Shown: positions 34,912-43,000 of the stretch, one piece after another
How positions within the stretch are numbered: position 1 is the first letter of the stretch
Layout: every line of letters starts with the position of its first letter
From: Curvibacter sp. GWA2_64_110
Lineage (GTDB): Bacteria > Pseudomonadota > Gammaproteobacteria > Burkholderiales > Burkholderiaceae_C
Length of the DNA: 64,000 nt
Reading direction: 5' to 3'
NCBI GenBank assembly: GCA_001797315.1
Contig: MGPC01000029.1
Coordinates: forward strand, 62,001 to 126,000
Made by a program: the position numbers and the translations under genes
The notes under the pieces: generated by a model
Database searches by the model: none
Seen by the model: the letters and a program-made list of their open reading frames with translations, nothing else
What the model was told of the DNA's origin: nothing

Positions 34912-35781
34912 TCAGGCGGCGCGACGGATGAAGTCCAGCACGGCGTCGAGCTGCGCCGGCACATTAAGCGCCGGCGCGTGGCCGCAGTCCGGCACCTCGA
35001 TGGTCTGCAACTGCCCGCGGCGGCCCGGGCCGCAGGTTTGCATCTGCGCGGCCGTGGCGGGCTGCACCAGATCGGACTCGGCGCCGCGCAGCAGCAGCAC
35101 CGGAATCTCCATCTGCTCGTAATGGTCCCAGATCAGGTAGTCGTCCGGATGGTGCACGAACTGCTGCACCATGGCCGGGTCGTAATGCGGCGTCACGCGG
35201 CCGTTGGGCAGACGGCGGGTGGAGGTCTCGGTCAGGCGGCGCCACTGCGCGTCGCTGAGCCAGCCGTAGGGCTTGTAGGCCTGGCGGAAGAAGGCCTCCA
35301 GCTCGCGCACGGTCTCGAACGCCGGCGGGTTGCCGGCATAAGCACGGATGCGCTCGATGGCGGCCGCCGCCAGCTCGGGCGCGTTGTCGTTGAGCACCAG
35401 GCTGCAAATGCGTGCCTTGAGTTGCGGCTGGAACAGGCCGGAGGCGCAGACGGTACCGATGGCGCCCCCCATCGAGGTGCCGACCCAGTGCGCACGCTCG
35501 ATCTTCAACTGCTCGAACAGTTCGGCCGCCAGGCGCGCATAGAACGCCAGGCAATACTCCTGCTGCGGCAACGGGCTCCACTGGCTCAGGCCGCGGCCCA
35601 GCGTGTCGGGGCAGATCACGCGGTAGCCGTGGGTGCTCAGATGCACGGCCAGCTCGTCCATGTCGCGCCCGGTACGCGCCAGGCCGTGCCAGGCAATCAC
35701 CGGCTCGGCATCCGGCGCGCCCCACGCCATGTAGTGGATCTCACGGCCAGCCAGGGTCAGGTAATTCGAAGTGGGGTTCAT
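34912..35781 (-). CDS. Alpha/beta hydrolase attached to the liv operon
   Basis: A 289-residue alpha/beta hydrolase starting at 35781, overlapping the livM stop by 4 bp, so it is very probably co-translated with the transporter. The oxyanion region reads VIAWHGLARTGRDMD, the nucleophile elbow GTSMGGAIG, an acid candidate is in LLLRGAESDLV, and the catalytic His is in DCGHAPALN. Genes of this type in a liv operon commonly act on the imported compound (an ester or amide), but the substrate is unknown. Confidence 0.92.
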   Translation of the reverse strand: MNPTSNYLTLAGREIHYMAWGAPDAEPVIAWHGLARTGRDMDELAVHLSTHGYRVICPDTLGRGLSQWSPLPQQEYCLAFYARLAAELFEQLKIERAHWVGTSMGGAIGTVCASGLFQPQLKARICSLVLNDNAPELAAAAIERIRAYAGNPPAFETVRELEAFFRQAYKPYGWLSDAQWRRLTETSTRRLPNGRVTPHYDPAMVQQFVHHPDDYLIWDHYEQMEIPVLLLRGAESDLVQPATAAQMQTCGPGRRGQLQTIEVPDCGHAPALNVPAQLDAVLDFIRRAA

Positions 35782-36851
35782 CGCGCGCCTCCTTGGGCCG
35801 CCGCGCGCAGGCGCCCGACCACCCCGGTGGGAAAGTAATAGACCGACAGCACAAACAGCAGGCCGAGCCAGAGCAGCCAGCGGTCGGGCGACAGCAGGGC
35901 CGACAGCTGCGGCACGGCGGAGGCGGCCTCGCTGGCCAGGCGCAGCAGGTCCTGCAGATAACTTTGCGCCACCACGAACAGCGCCGCGCCGAGGGCCGAG
36001 CCGTAGATCGTGCCCATGCCGCCGATGACCACGATCAGCAGCACGTCCATCATGATCTCGAACGAGAGCGACGTATCGGGCCCGTTGTAGCGCAGCCAGA
36101 GCGCCAGCATGGCACCGGCCAGGCAGGCGAACAGCGCCGACAGCACGCTGGACAGCGTGCGGTACACCACCACGCGGTAGCCGATGGCCTCGGCACGGAA
36201 CTCGTTTTCGCGGATGGCCTGCAGCACGCGGCCAAACGGCGAGTTGACGATGCGCAGCAGCGCCAGCAGCAGCACCAGTGCCGCGACGAACAGCAGGTAG
36301 TAGCAGATCAGCCGGCCGTCGAGCACGACACCCAGCACCGGCTCTTCCAGCAGCTCGAAGCTGGGCGACAGCCACTCCGGCAGCTTGAAGCTCAAGCCGT
36401 CCTCGCCGCCGGTGAATTCCGACAGCTGCGAGGCCAGGGTCTGGAAGGCCGAGGCCACCGCCAGCGTGATCATGGCGAAGAAGATGGCGCGCACGCGCAG
36501 CGAAAACAGGCCAATGGCCAGCGCCAGCAGCAGCGACAGCCCCAGCGCCGCCAGCAGCCCCACGCCCAGCGCGCCCCAGGTGGGCCCCAGCAGGGTGCTG
36601 GCAATGGCGATGCCGTAGGCCCCGATGCCGAAGAACATGGTGTGCGCGAAGCTGACGATGCCGGTGTAACCCAGCAGCAGGTCGAAGCTGGCCACCAGCA
36701 CGACGAAGATCAGCACCTTGGCCGCGACGTTGAGTGCCTTCACGCCCGGCGCGATGAAGGGCGCAAAGGCCAACGCCAGCAGCAGCAGGACCAGCAGCAC
36801 CGCCAAGATGCGGCTGCGCGGCAGGTCGTTGGAAATGATTCTGGTCAGCAC
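35778..36851 (-). CDS. livM: LivM-type ABC permease
   Basis: Branched-chain amino acid/urea/short-amide type ABC permease of 357 residues. I place the start at a GTG (36851) eight bases after a GGAG RBS; the longer frame runs into a palindromic repeat and encodes a Pro-rich leader unlike the family. Many transmembrane helices are seen (ILAVLLVLLLLALAFAPFI first), with the family's LLLGYTGIVSFAHTMFFGIGAYG and the EAA-like loop QAIRENEFRAEAIGYRVVVYR. Its partner permease is LivH. Confidence 0.93.
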   Translation of the reverse strand: MLTRIISNDLPRSRILAVLLVLLLLALAFAPFIAPGVKALNVAAKVLIFVVLVASFDLLLGYTGIVSFAHTMFFGIGAYGIAIASTLLGPTWGALGVGLLAALGLSLLLALAIGLFSLRVRAIFFAMITLAVASAFQTLASQLSEFTGGEDGLSFKLPEWLSPSFELLEEPVLGVVLDGRLICYYLLFVAALVLLLALLRIVNSPFGRVLQAIRENEFRAEAIGYRVVVYRTLSSVLSALFACLAGAMLALWLRYNGPDTSLSFEIMMDVLLIVVIGGMGTIYGSALGAALFVVAQSYLQDLLRLASEAASAVPQLSALLSPDRWLLWLGLLFVLSVYYFPTGVVGRLRAAAQGGAR

Positions 36852-36867
36852 GATAACTCCAGCACCG

Positions 36868-36998
36868 CACGTGACCTGCGGCGAATGAGGGGGAGCAAAC
36901 GGGAAACGCCGTGGAACCGGCTTGGCCGGGCCACTGGCGTTGCCCCCTTGAGGGGGGTGGCGTAGCGACACGAAGTGCGCGAAGCCTGGGGGTGCTTC
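36868..36998 (-). repeat. Palindromic intergenic repeat between livH and livM
   Basis: About 130 bp with the G/C-run palindrome CCCCCCTCAAGGGGG and further inverted segments (GGCCCGGCCAAGCCGG-like), separating livH from livM. It resembles a repeat I recall from other Comamonadaceae genomes. It provides the only sizeable gap between the two permease genes. Confidence 0.6.
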
Positions 36999-36999
36999 A

Positions 37000-37980
37000 T
37001 CATCTGTTCGCCACGGGGTAAACCCCTTGCGGCCGCCACAGCAGGATGGAAACCATCAGCGCGATGTTGGAAAACAGCGCCACCTTCGGCACCAGGAAGC
37101 CGGTGTAGTTGGCCATCAGCCCGACCAGCAGCGAACCGATCAGCGCGCCGCCGGTGGACCCCAGGCCGCCGATGATGATGACGATGAAGATCAGCACGTT
37201 GACCTGCGCCCCCATCTGCGGCACCACGTTCTGCTGGTACAGGCCCCACATCACGCCGCCCAGACCGGCCAGCGCGCTGCCCATGACGAACACACCGACG
37301 AACAGGCGGCGGATGCGGTAGCCCAGCGCCTCGACCATCTCACGGTCCTGCACGCCGGCGCGGATCAGCAGGCCGATCTTGGTGCGCGACAGCGTCCAGG
37401 CCTGCACGGCAAACACCGCCAGCCCCACCACCACCGCAATCACGCGGTACTTCTCGATCGAGGCCTCGCCCAGCGCGAGCGCGCCGCGCATGCCCTCGGG
37501 CAGCGGCAACGGGATCTGCAGCGGGCCCCAGATCACCTTGATCAGCTCCTCGCCGATGATCATGCCGCCCATGGTGATGAGGATCTGCTTGAGGTGCTGG
37601 CCGTAGACCGGCCGCACGATGAAGCGCTCAAACGCCAGGCCGAGCGCACCGGCCACCGCCATCGCCACCAGCATGGCCGGCAACACCGCCAGCAGGTTGC
37701 GCCACAGCTCGGTCGAGCCAGTCCAGTCACCCATGGCGCCCAGCACGCTGGTGGCCACAAAGGCGCCGAGCGCGATGAAGACACCGTGACCGAAATTGAG
37801 CACGTCCATCAGGCCGAACACCAGCGTCAGGCCGGAGGCGATGATGAAAACGATCATGCCCATGGCCAACCCCGCCACGGTGAGCGTGAGCCAGGTCGAG
37901 CCCGAGCCGATCAGCGGCAAGGCGGCCAGCGCTAGCAGGGGCACCAGCAGCAGCGGCTTGTAGTCGAAATCCTTGCTCAT
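37000..37980 (-). CDS. livH: LivH-type ABC permease
   Basis: A 326-residue inner-membrane permease of the branched-chain amino acid ABC family. It has multiple helices; the GLTLVFGLMDVLNFGHGVFIALGAF block and the cytoplasmic loop MVEALGYRIRRLFVGVFVMGSALAGLGGVMWG are characteristic. An extra periplasmic/membrane stretch after the second helix makes it slightly longer than E. coli LivH (308). It overlaps livF by 4 bp. Confidence 0.94.
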   Translation of the reverse strand: MSKDFDYKPLLLVPLLALAALPLIGSGSTWLTLTVAGLAMGMIVFIIASGLTLVFGLMDVLNFGHGVFIALGAFVATSVLGAMGDWTGSTELWRNLLAVLPAMLVAMAVAGALGLAFERFIVRPVYGQHLKQILITMGGMIIGEELIKVIWGPLQIPLPLPEGMRGALALGEASIEKYRVIAVVVGLAVFAVQAWTLSRTKIGLLIRAGVQDREMVEALGYRIRRLFVGVFVMGSALAGLGGVMWGLYQQNVVPQMGAQVNVLIFIVIIIGGLGSTGGALIGSLLVGLMANYTGFLVPKVALFSNIALMVSILLWRPQGVYPVANR

Positions 37981-38702
37981 AGCGCCAACCCCAGCAGCGA
38001 CTGCTGCAAAACCTCGTCTTCGGCCAGCGCCTGCATGGCACCGGCATGCACCACGCGGCCGTCGTCCATCACGGCAACACGGTCACCGAGGCGCTTGGCA
38101 AAGTTGATGTTCTGTTCCACCAGCAGGATGGTCACGCCGCTGGCCTTGAGCTGCTGGAAGGCGGTGATCATGTTGTCGATCATCACCGGCGCCAGGCCCT
38201 TGCTCGGCTCGTCGACGATCAGCAGGCGGCGCGGCTCGACGATGGCGCGTGACACCGCCAGCATCTGCTTCTGCCCGCCCGACAGCTTGCCGGCAGGGTG
38301 GTTCCAGAACTTCTCCACCGCCGGAAAGAGCTTGAAGATCCACTGCAGGCGTTCCTCGTCCATGTCGCGGGCATGCCTGGCCTGGCGCGCGGCCAGCAGC
38401 ATGTTCTCCTTCACCGTGAGGTCGGCGAAGATGCCCATGTTCTCCGGTACGTAGGCGATGTCCAGCGCAGCGATGGCCGGCGTGTGCCGGTGCGTGATGT
38501 CCTGGCCATTGAAGGTGATGCGGCCCTGCGAGGTCTGCCACAAACCCATGATGGTGCGCAGCGTGGTGGTCTTGCCGGCGCCGTTGCGCCCCAACAGCAT
38601 CGTGAGCTGACCACGCGGCACCTGCAGGTCCACGCCGTGCAGGATGTGGTACGCGCCGATGTGGGTGTGCACGCCTTCGAGCGTGAGAAGGTTCTCGTTC
38701 AT
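37977..38702 (-). CDS. livF: LivF-type ABC ATPase
   Basis: A 241-residue nucleotide-binding subunit. Walker A is GRNGAGKTT, the signature is LSGGQKQMLA and Walker B LLIVDEPSKGL. The H-loop is ILLVEQNINF. It overlaps livG upstream and livH downstream by 4 bp each. Confidence 0.96.
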   Translation of the reverse strand: MNENLLTLEGVHTHIGAYHILHGVDLQVPRGQLTMLLGRNGAGKTTTLRTIMGLWQTSQGRITFNGQDITHRHTPAIAALDIAYVPENMGIFADLTVKENMLLAARQARHARDMDEERLQWIFKLFPAVEKFWNHPAGKLSGGQKQMLAVSRAIVEPRRLLIVDEPSKGLAPVMIDNMITAFQQLKASGVTILLVEQNINFAKRLGDRVAVMDDGRVVHAGAMQALAEDEVLQQSLLGLAL

Positions 38703-39529
38703 TGGTCTTCCCTCCTTCCCCCTCGAGGGGGAAGGTCGGATTGGGGGGGAGCCACGTTCTGCGCCGAGGCGTCCTGGGGACTGGCCCCCAGGTACGCTTC
38801 CTGCACCACCGGCGAAGCAATCACCTCGGCCGGCTCGCCATCGGCCACCAGCGTGCCGTTGTGCAGCACGATGATGCGGTCGGCCAGCTCGCGCACCACG
38901 TCCATCTTGTGTTCCACCAGCAGGATGGTCTTGGTCTTGTCCCGCTTGAGCGCGCGGATCAGGTTCAGGATCACCGGCGCCTCGTCGTGGCTCATGCCGG
39001 CGGTCGGTTCGTCAAACATGTAGACCTGCGGGTCGAGCGCCATCAGCAGCGCCACTTCGAGCTTGCGCTGGTCGCCGTGCGGCAGGCTGGCCACCGGCGC
39101 ATCCTGCTGGCGCGCCATCGCCACCGATTCGAGGATGGCATGCGCCCGCTCGGTCAGCCGCGCGTGGTCGCTCCAGATGCTCCACAGGTTCAGGCCGCGG
39201 CGATGCGGTCCGTCCAGCGAAGCCTGCACCGCCAGCCGGATGTTCTCCAGCACGCTCAGGTTCGGGAACAGGTTGGTCAGCTGGAAGGCCCGCCCCAGGC
39301 CGGCACGCGTGCGTGCAGAGGCCGGCAGGGACGACAAGTCTTCCCCATTGAGCAGCACCGCCCCCTCGCTCGCCGGCAGCTGGCCCGAGATCAGGTTGAA
39401 GTAGGTGGTCTTGCCGGCACCGTTGGGGCCGACGATGGCCGTCAGCGTGCCCGGTGCAAAGCTGCACGAGACAGCATTGACCGCCACGTGCCCGCCGAAG
39501 CGGATCGTGAGATCCCGAGTTTCAAGCAT
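38699..39529 (-). CDS. livG: LivG-type ABC ATPase
   Basis: A 276-residue ATP-binding subunit starting at 39529 (MLETRDLTIRFGG); the longer frame is repeat-derived. Walker A is GPNGAGKTT. The usual LSGG-type signature is replaced by the less canonical LPHGDQRKLE, common in LivG. Walker B is VYMFDEPTAGM and the H-loop LLVEHKMDVV. The last ~20 residues (from about APPQSDLPPRGGRRE) are encoded by a 22-bp palindromic repeat and look appended. Confidence 0.95.
   Translation of the reverse strand: MLETRDLTIRFGGHVAVNAVSCSFAPGTLTAIVGPNGAGKTTYFNLISGQLPASEGAVLLNGEDLSSLPASARTRAGLGRAFQLTNLFPNLSVLENIRLAVQASLDGPHRRGLNLWSIWSDHARLTERAHAILESVAMARQQDAPVASLPHGDQRKLEVALLMALDPQVYMFDEPTAGMSHDEAPVILNLIRALKRDKTKTILLVEHKMDVVRELADRIIVLHNGTLVADGEPAEVIASPVVQEAYLGASPQDASAQNVAPPQSDLPPRGGRREDQ
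38714..38735. repeat. 22-bp perfect palindrome at the livG/livF junction
   Basis: Two arms, CCTTCCCCCTC and GAGGGGGAAGG, form a perfect inverted repeat inside the last codons of livG, just before the livF start. In RNA it could fold into a strong hairpin covering the livF ribosome-binding region. Confidence 0.85.
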
Positions 39530-39534
39530 GTTGA

Positions 39535-39683
39535 AGAATCGACAAGGAATTGAGGGAGCGGCGTAGCGAGCGCGCCGAGGGCAAGGCGCACAGCGCGCAG
39601 AAACCGGAACGTACTTGCGGTACGTGAGGATTTCGAGCACTGCGCAACGCGGCCATCGGCGCGCGCAGTAGCCGAGCACCCAA
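39535..39683 (-). repeat. Intergenic repeat between livK and livG
   Basis: About 150 bp filling the livK-livG gap. It contains the inverted repeat ACGTACCGCAAGTACGT-like and GC-rich CGGCGCGC/GCGCGCCG elements. I recall very similar intergenic sequence from other Comamonadaceae genomes. No reading frame of note. Confidence 0.6.
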
Positions 39684-40883
39684 TCAACGTTTGTTGCGGA
39701 TGGGGATGGTCATTTCTTCCGCCTTGATCTCGCGCACCAGCTCCGGCACACCCCAGGCAAAGGCCGGATCGACCTTGATCCTGAAGTGGTACATGTTCTG
39801 CATCGCCTGGTGGTCTTCCTTGCGGAAGGTCATCTTCCCCTTGGGCGTGTCGAAGCTCATGCCTTCCATGGTCTTGATCAGGGTGTTGGTGGCGGTGTCG
39901 CCATTGGTCTTCTTCAGGGCCGTGACCACGGCCATGGCGGCACTGAAACCGCCGGCGGTGAAGAAGTCCGGCGGCGCCTTCAACTGCCTGTAGTGCATGG
40001 ACACCAGGGCCTCGTTGACCGGGTTCTTCGGAATGCCGAAGTAGTAGTAGGCCGCGCCTTCCATGCCGGGGAACTGCTTGTAGGCCGTCATGGCCGGCAG
40101 GATGTTGCCGCCGGTGGCGATCTCGATGCCGTGGCGCTTCAAGTCCATGTCGGCGATCTTGAACGGGTTGCCGCCGGCCCAGATGATGAAGATCACCTTG
40201 CGGCCCGGCAGACCCTTGAGCTTGTCGAGCATGCGCTGACCGCCGGCGGTGAAGTCGGTGGTGGCCGGCGGCAGGTATTCCTCGTGCACCAGCCGGGCCT
40301 TCTTCAGCGCTTCCTTGAAGGCCTTGACGCCATCACGGCCGAAGGCCGAGTCCTGCGCCATGGTGACGATGCTGATGCCTTCCTTGTCCAGCGCCACGGC
40401 GTTGGCAATCGCGTCCTGGCTGCTGTTGCGGCCGGTGCGGAAGATGTACTTGTTCCACTTGTCGCCGGTGATGGAGTCGGCCACGGCCGGCTCCACCAGC
40501 AGCACCTTCTTGTATTCCTCGGCCACCGGCAGCATGGCCAGCGCCACCGGCGAGGCGGTGGGACCAACGGCCAGATCGACCTTGTCATCGCCGTAGGCGG
40601 CGGCCAGCAGGCTCTTGCCCAGATCGGGCTTGCCCTGGTCGTCTTTTTCCATCACCACGATCTTGCGGCCGGCCACGCTCATGGTGCCGCCGGTGGCGTA
40701 GTCCAGGCCCATCATGAAACCGGTCTGGGTCTGCTTGCCATAGGCTTCCAGCGGGCCGGTCTTGCTGTAGATGTGGGCAATGCGAATGTCCTTGCCCTGC
40801 GCATGAACGCCGGCACCGAACACGGTGGCGGCAATGGCTGTGGCCAGCAGGCTGGCGCGGGCGACCCAGGTGCGTCGTTGCAT
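39684..40883 (-). CDS. livK: LivK-type periplasmic substrate-binding protein
   Basis: A 399-residue type I periplasmic binding protein. The start at 40883 (MQRRTWVARASLL) has a near-consensus AAGGAGA RBS; an 18-codon longer frame would run through the sigma-54 promoter. The signal peptide is cleaved probably after VHAQ. The mature part begins KDIRIAHIYSKTGPLEAYGKQTQTGFMMGLDYATGG, typical of Peripla_BP_6 proteins that bind branched-chain amino acids, amides or related carboxylates. It is first gene of the operon and would be the most highly expressed. Confidence 0.94.
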   Translation of the reverse strand: MQRRTWVARASLLATAIAATVFGAGVHAQGKDIRIAHIYSKTGPLEAYGKQTQTGFMMGLDYATGGTMSVAGRKIVVMEKDDQGKPDLGKSLLAAAYGDDKVDLAVGPTASPVALAMLPVAEEYKKVLLVEPAVADSITGDKWNKYIFRTGRNSSQDAIANAVALDKEGISIVTMAQDSAFGRDGVKAFKEALKKARLVHEEYLPPATTDFTAGGQRMLDKLKGLPGRKVIFIIWAGGNPFKIADMDLKRHGIEIATGGNILPAMTAYKQFPGMEGAAYYYFGIPKNPVNEALVSMHYRQLKAPPDFFTAGGFSAAMAVVTALKKTNGDTATNTLIKTMEGMSFDTPKGKMTFRKEDHQAMQNMYHFRIKVDPAFAWGVPELVREIKAEEMTIPIRNKR

Positions 40884-40920
40884 GGATGTCTCCTTGTTAT
40901 GAATGCGAACAAGGCATGAC

Positions 40921-40936
40921 AGCACGGATCGTGCCA
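40921..40936 (-). promoter_or_regulatory. Sigma-54 (-24/-12) promoter of the liv operon
   Basis: Minus-strand TGGCACGATCCGTGCT matches the consensus TGGCAC-N5-TTGCW, with GG and GC separated by exactly 10 bp. Transcription would start near 40910, about 27 nt before the livK ATG and just ahead of its RBS. Confidence 0.8.
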
Positions 40937-40987
40937 AACGGCAAGTGCTTGATTTGATTGGGAAACCCTGTGGTCACCCTTACCGAA

Positions 40988-41046
40988 TGTCTAAAACAAA
41001 TACAAATAAATGTGTTTATTTCAGACAAATGATTATTTTTCAGACA
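40988..41046. promoter_or_regulatory. Candidate activator-binding sites (UAS) for the sigma-54 regulator
   Basis: Three TGTCT-A/G-AAA half-sites: minus-strand TGTCTGAAA at 41046-41038 and 41027-41019, and plus-strand TGTCTAAAA at 40988-40996, the last two forming a wide inverted repeat in AT-rich DNA. They lie about 50-110 bp upstream of the -24 element. The first one includes the stop codon of the regulator gene. Confidence 0.6.
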
Positions 41047-42503
41047 ATTGAATCGAGCCGTTCGTACAGGGTCGCGCGGGAGATCCCCAGCAGCTTGGCC
41101 GCCGCCACCTTGTTGCCGCCGCTGGCTGCCATGGCGGCAGCGATGGCGGCGCGCTCCAGCTGCGCCACCTGCTCGGCCAACGGGCGGATCGGTACCGACG
41201 CCGCTGGCAGCGGCACGCCCTCGGCCAGCGTCGGCTCCAGCTGCTCGATGCCGGTCTCGCGCAGCACCTTCTCGATCTGCGCGCGGTCGATGCGGCTGGA
41301 GTCGCCCAGCATGGCGGCCTGCTCCAGCACATTGCGCAGCTCGCGCACATTACCGCGCCAGACCTGGGCCGACAGCAGGTCCATGGCGTCTGCCGTCAAC
41401 TCAGGTTGCGGCAGGCCGCTGCGCAGGGCAATGTCCTCGCCCAAGGCCTCGGCCAGCGCCGGGATGTCGGCGCGGCGCTCGCGCAGCGGCGGCACCCGGA
41501 TCGGCAGCACATTCAGACGGTAGTACAGGTCCTCGCGGAACCTGCCCTCGCGCACCAGGCGGCCGAGGTCGCGCGAGGTGGCGGCAATCACCTTGGCATC
41601 GAAGCGCATCAGGCGGTTGGAGCCCAGCGGCTCGAACTCGCCTTCCTGCAGCGCGCGCAGCAGCTTGGACTGCAGCCCCAGCGGCATGTCGCCAATCTCG
41701 TCCAGGAACAGCGTGCCACCGTCGGCCAGCTTGAGCTTGCCGTCGCGCCCCTTGCGCTCGGCACCGGTGTAGGCGCCGGGTGCCACGCCGAAAAACTCCG
41801 CCTCCAGCAGGGTGTCGGGCACAGCGGCGATGTTGACGCTGACGAAAGAACGCCCTGCGCGTGCCGACACCGCATGGATGGCATGCGCCAGCAGCTCCTT
41901 GCCGGTGCCGGTCTCGCCCAGCAGCAGCACGGTGCTGCTGGACTGCGCGGCGCGGCGTGCCAGCCGTTTGACCTCCACCACCGCCGGGCTGGCGCCGACG
42001 AAACTGGCGAAGGTGTACTTGGCCTGGCGCTGCCCGCTGCGCTGGCTGGCCAGTTCGCGGCGGGCATCGTCCAGCTCGCGCTGCAAGGCGGCGAACTTGG
42101 TGATCAACGGCTGCAGATTGGTCTCGGGGTGGTCGAACAGCACGATGCCCAGGGCGCCGATGACCTCGCCCGAGCTGTCGCGCAGCGGAATGCGGCTGAC
42201 ACCGAAGGTGCCGGCGCGGTTGCTCAGCAGGTCGATCAGGATCGGCTTGCCGGTTTCGATCACGTGGTGCATCTGCGTGTTCTGCACCACGCTGGCCACC
42301 GGATGGCCGACAAAATCCTCGACCCGCTCGAAACCCAGCGCCGGCAGGAAGCGCTTGTACTGCTCGTTGATCCAGACCACCTTGCCCTGGCGGTCGACCA
42401 GCAGCATGCCCTCGCTGGCGTTGGCGAACAGGTCGAACATGGAGCGTGCGGCCAGCTCCAGAATGCTCTGGGCATCGCGCGGCAGGGTGTCCGTTTTTTC
42501 CAT
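41040..42503 (-). CDS. Sigma-54-dependent PAS/AAA+ transcriptional activator
   Basis: A 487-residue activator starting at 42503 (MEKTDTLPRD). N-terminal PAS sensor (about 25-125, ANASEGMLLVDRQGKVVWINEQY). Short coiled linker. Central AAA+ domain with Walker A GETGTGKE (196-203), the sigma-54-contact loop in the variant form GAYTGA (243-248; GAFTGA is usual), Walker B GGTLFLDEIGDMP and the Arg fingers FREDLYYRLNVL. C-terminal Fis-type helix-turn-helix NKVAAAKLLGISRATLYERL. It lies directly upstream of the liv operon and its sigma-54 promoter and so is its likely activator. The PAS ligand is unknown. Confidence 0.93.
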   Translation of the reverse strand: MEKTDTLPRDAQSILELAARSMFDLFANASEGMLLVDRQGKVVWINEQYKRFLPALGFERVEDFVGHPVASVVQNTQMHHVIETGKPILIDLLSNRAGTFGVSRIPLRDSSGEVIGALGIVLFDHPETNLQPLITKFAALQRELDDARRELASQRSGQRQAKYTFASFVGASPAVVEVKRLARRAAQSSSTVLLLGETGTGKELLAHAIHAVSARAGRSFVSVNIAAVPDTLLEAEFFGVAPGAYTGAERKGRDGKLKLADGGTLFLDEIGDMPLGLQSKLLRALQEGEFEPLGSNRLMRFDAKVIAATSRDLGRLVREGRFREDLYYRLNVLPIRVPPLRERRADIPALAEALGEDIALRSGLPQPELTADAMDLLSAQVWRGNVRELRNVLEQAAMLGDSSRIDRAQIEKVLRETGIEQLEPTLAEGVPLPAASVPIRPLAEQVAQLERAAIAAAMAASGGNKVAAAKLLGISRATLYERLDSIV

Positions 42504-42565
42504 GCGCCAATGGTACAGTGGGCCCAGCGGGGGCCACATGGAGAGCCCACCGCCGTCACCGACTT

Positions 42566-42967
42566 ATGGAACAACTGCGCATCGACAAATGGCTGTGGGC
42601 CGCCCGCTTCTACAAGACGCGTTCGCTGGCCTGCGAGGAAATCAGCAAGGGCCGCGTGCTGGTCAATGAGCAGGTGGCCAAGCCGTCACGCGAGGTCCGT
42701 GCCGGCGATCTCGTCGCACTGCGCCAGGGCCCTGTCACGCGCACCGTGCAAGTGAAAGGCGTGAGCCACCAGCGCGGCCCGGCGCCGGTGGCGCAGCAGC
42801 TCTACGAGGAAACCGAAGCCAGCCGGCTGGCGCGCGAGCAGGCGGCCGAGCAGCGCCGCCTGGCCGCCGAACCGGCGCTGAGCATCGAGCACGGACGGCC
42901 CACCAAACGCGACCGGCGCCGGATGGAAAACACCTGGGATGCGCGCTGGAGCGCATCGGTCGAGTAA
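42566..42967 (+). CDS. S4-domain RNA-binding protein (Hsp15/HslR-like)
   Basis: A 133-residue protein starting at 42566 (MEQLRIDKWLWAARFYKTRSLA). The S4 fold occupies residues ~3-65 (RIDKWLWAARFYKTRSLACEEISKGRVLVNEQVAKPSREVRAGD). A basic, Arg-rich C-terminus follows. Hsp15 family members bind 50S subunits carrying nascent chains after heat stress. It is divergent from the regulator by 62 bp and convergent with the diguanylate cyclase. Confidence 0.93.
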   Translation: MEQLRIDKWLWAARFYKTRSLACEEISKGRVLVNEQVAKPSREVRAGDLVALRQGPVTRTVQVKGVSHQRGPAPVAQQLYEETEASRLAREQAAEQRRLAAEPALSIEHGRPTKRDRRRMENTWDARWSASVE

Positions 42968-43000
42968 CGCTGCGGGTAGCCCGCCTGGGCCGGCCGCCAC

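Noticed and set aside
34912-36870. A 652-codon minus-strand frame suggesting a permease-hydrolase fusion
   Set aside because: The upstream half is livM read out of frame; only the last 289 codons are a real protein with its own ATG and ATGA coupling.
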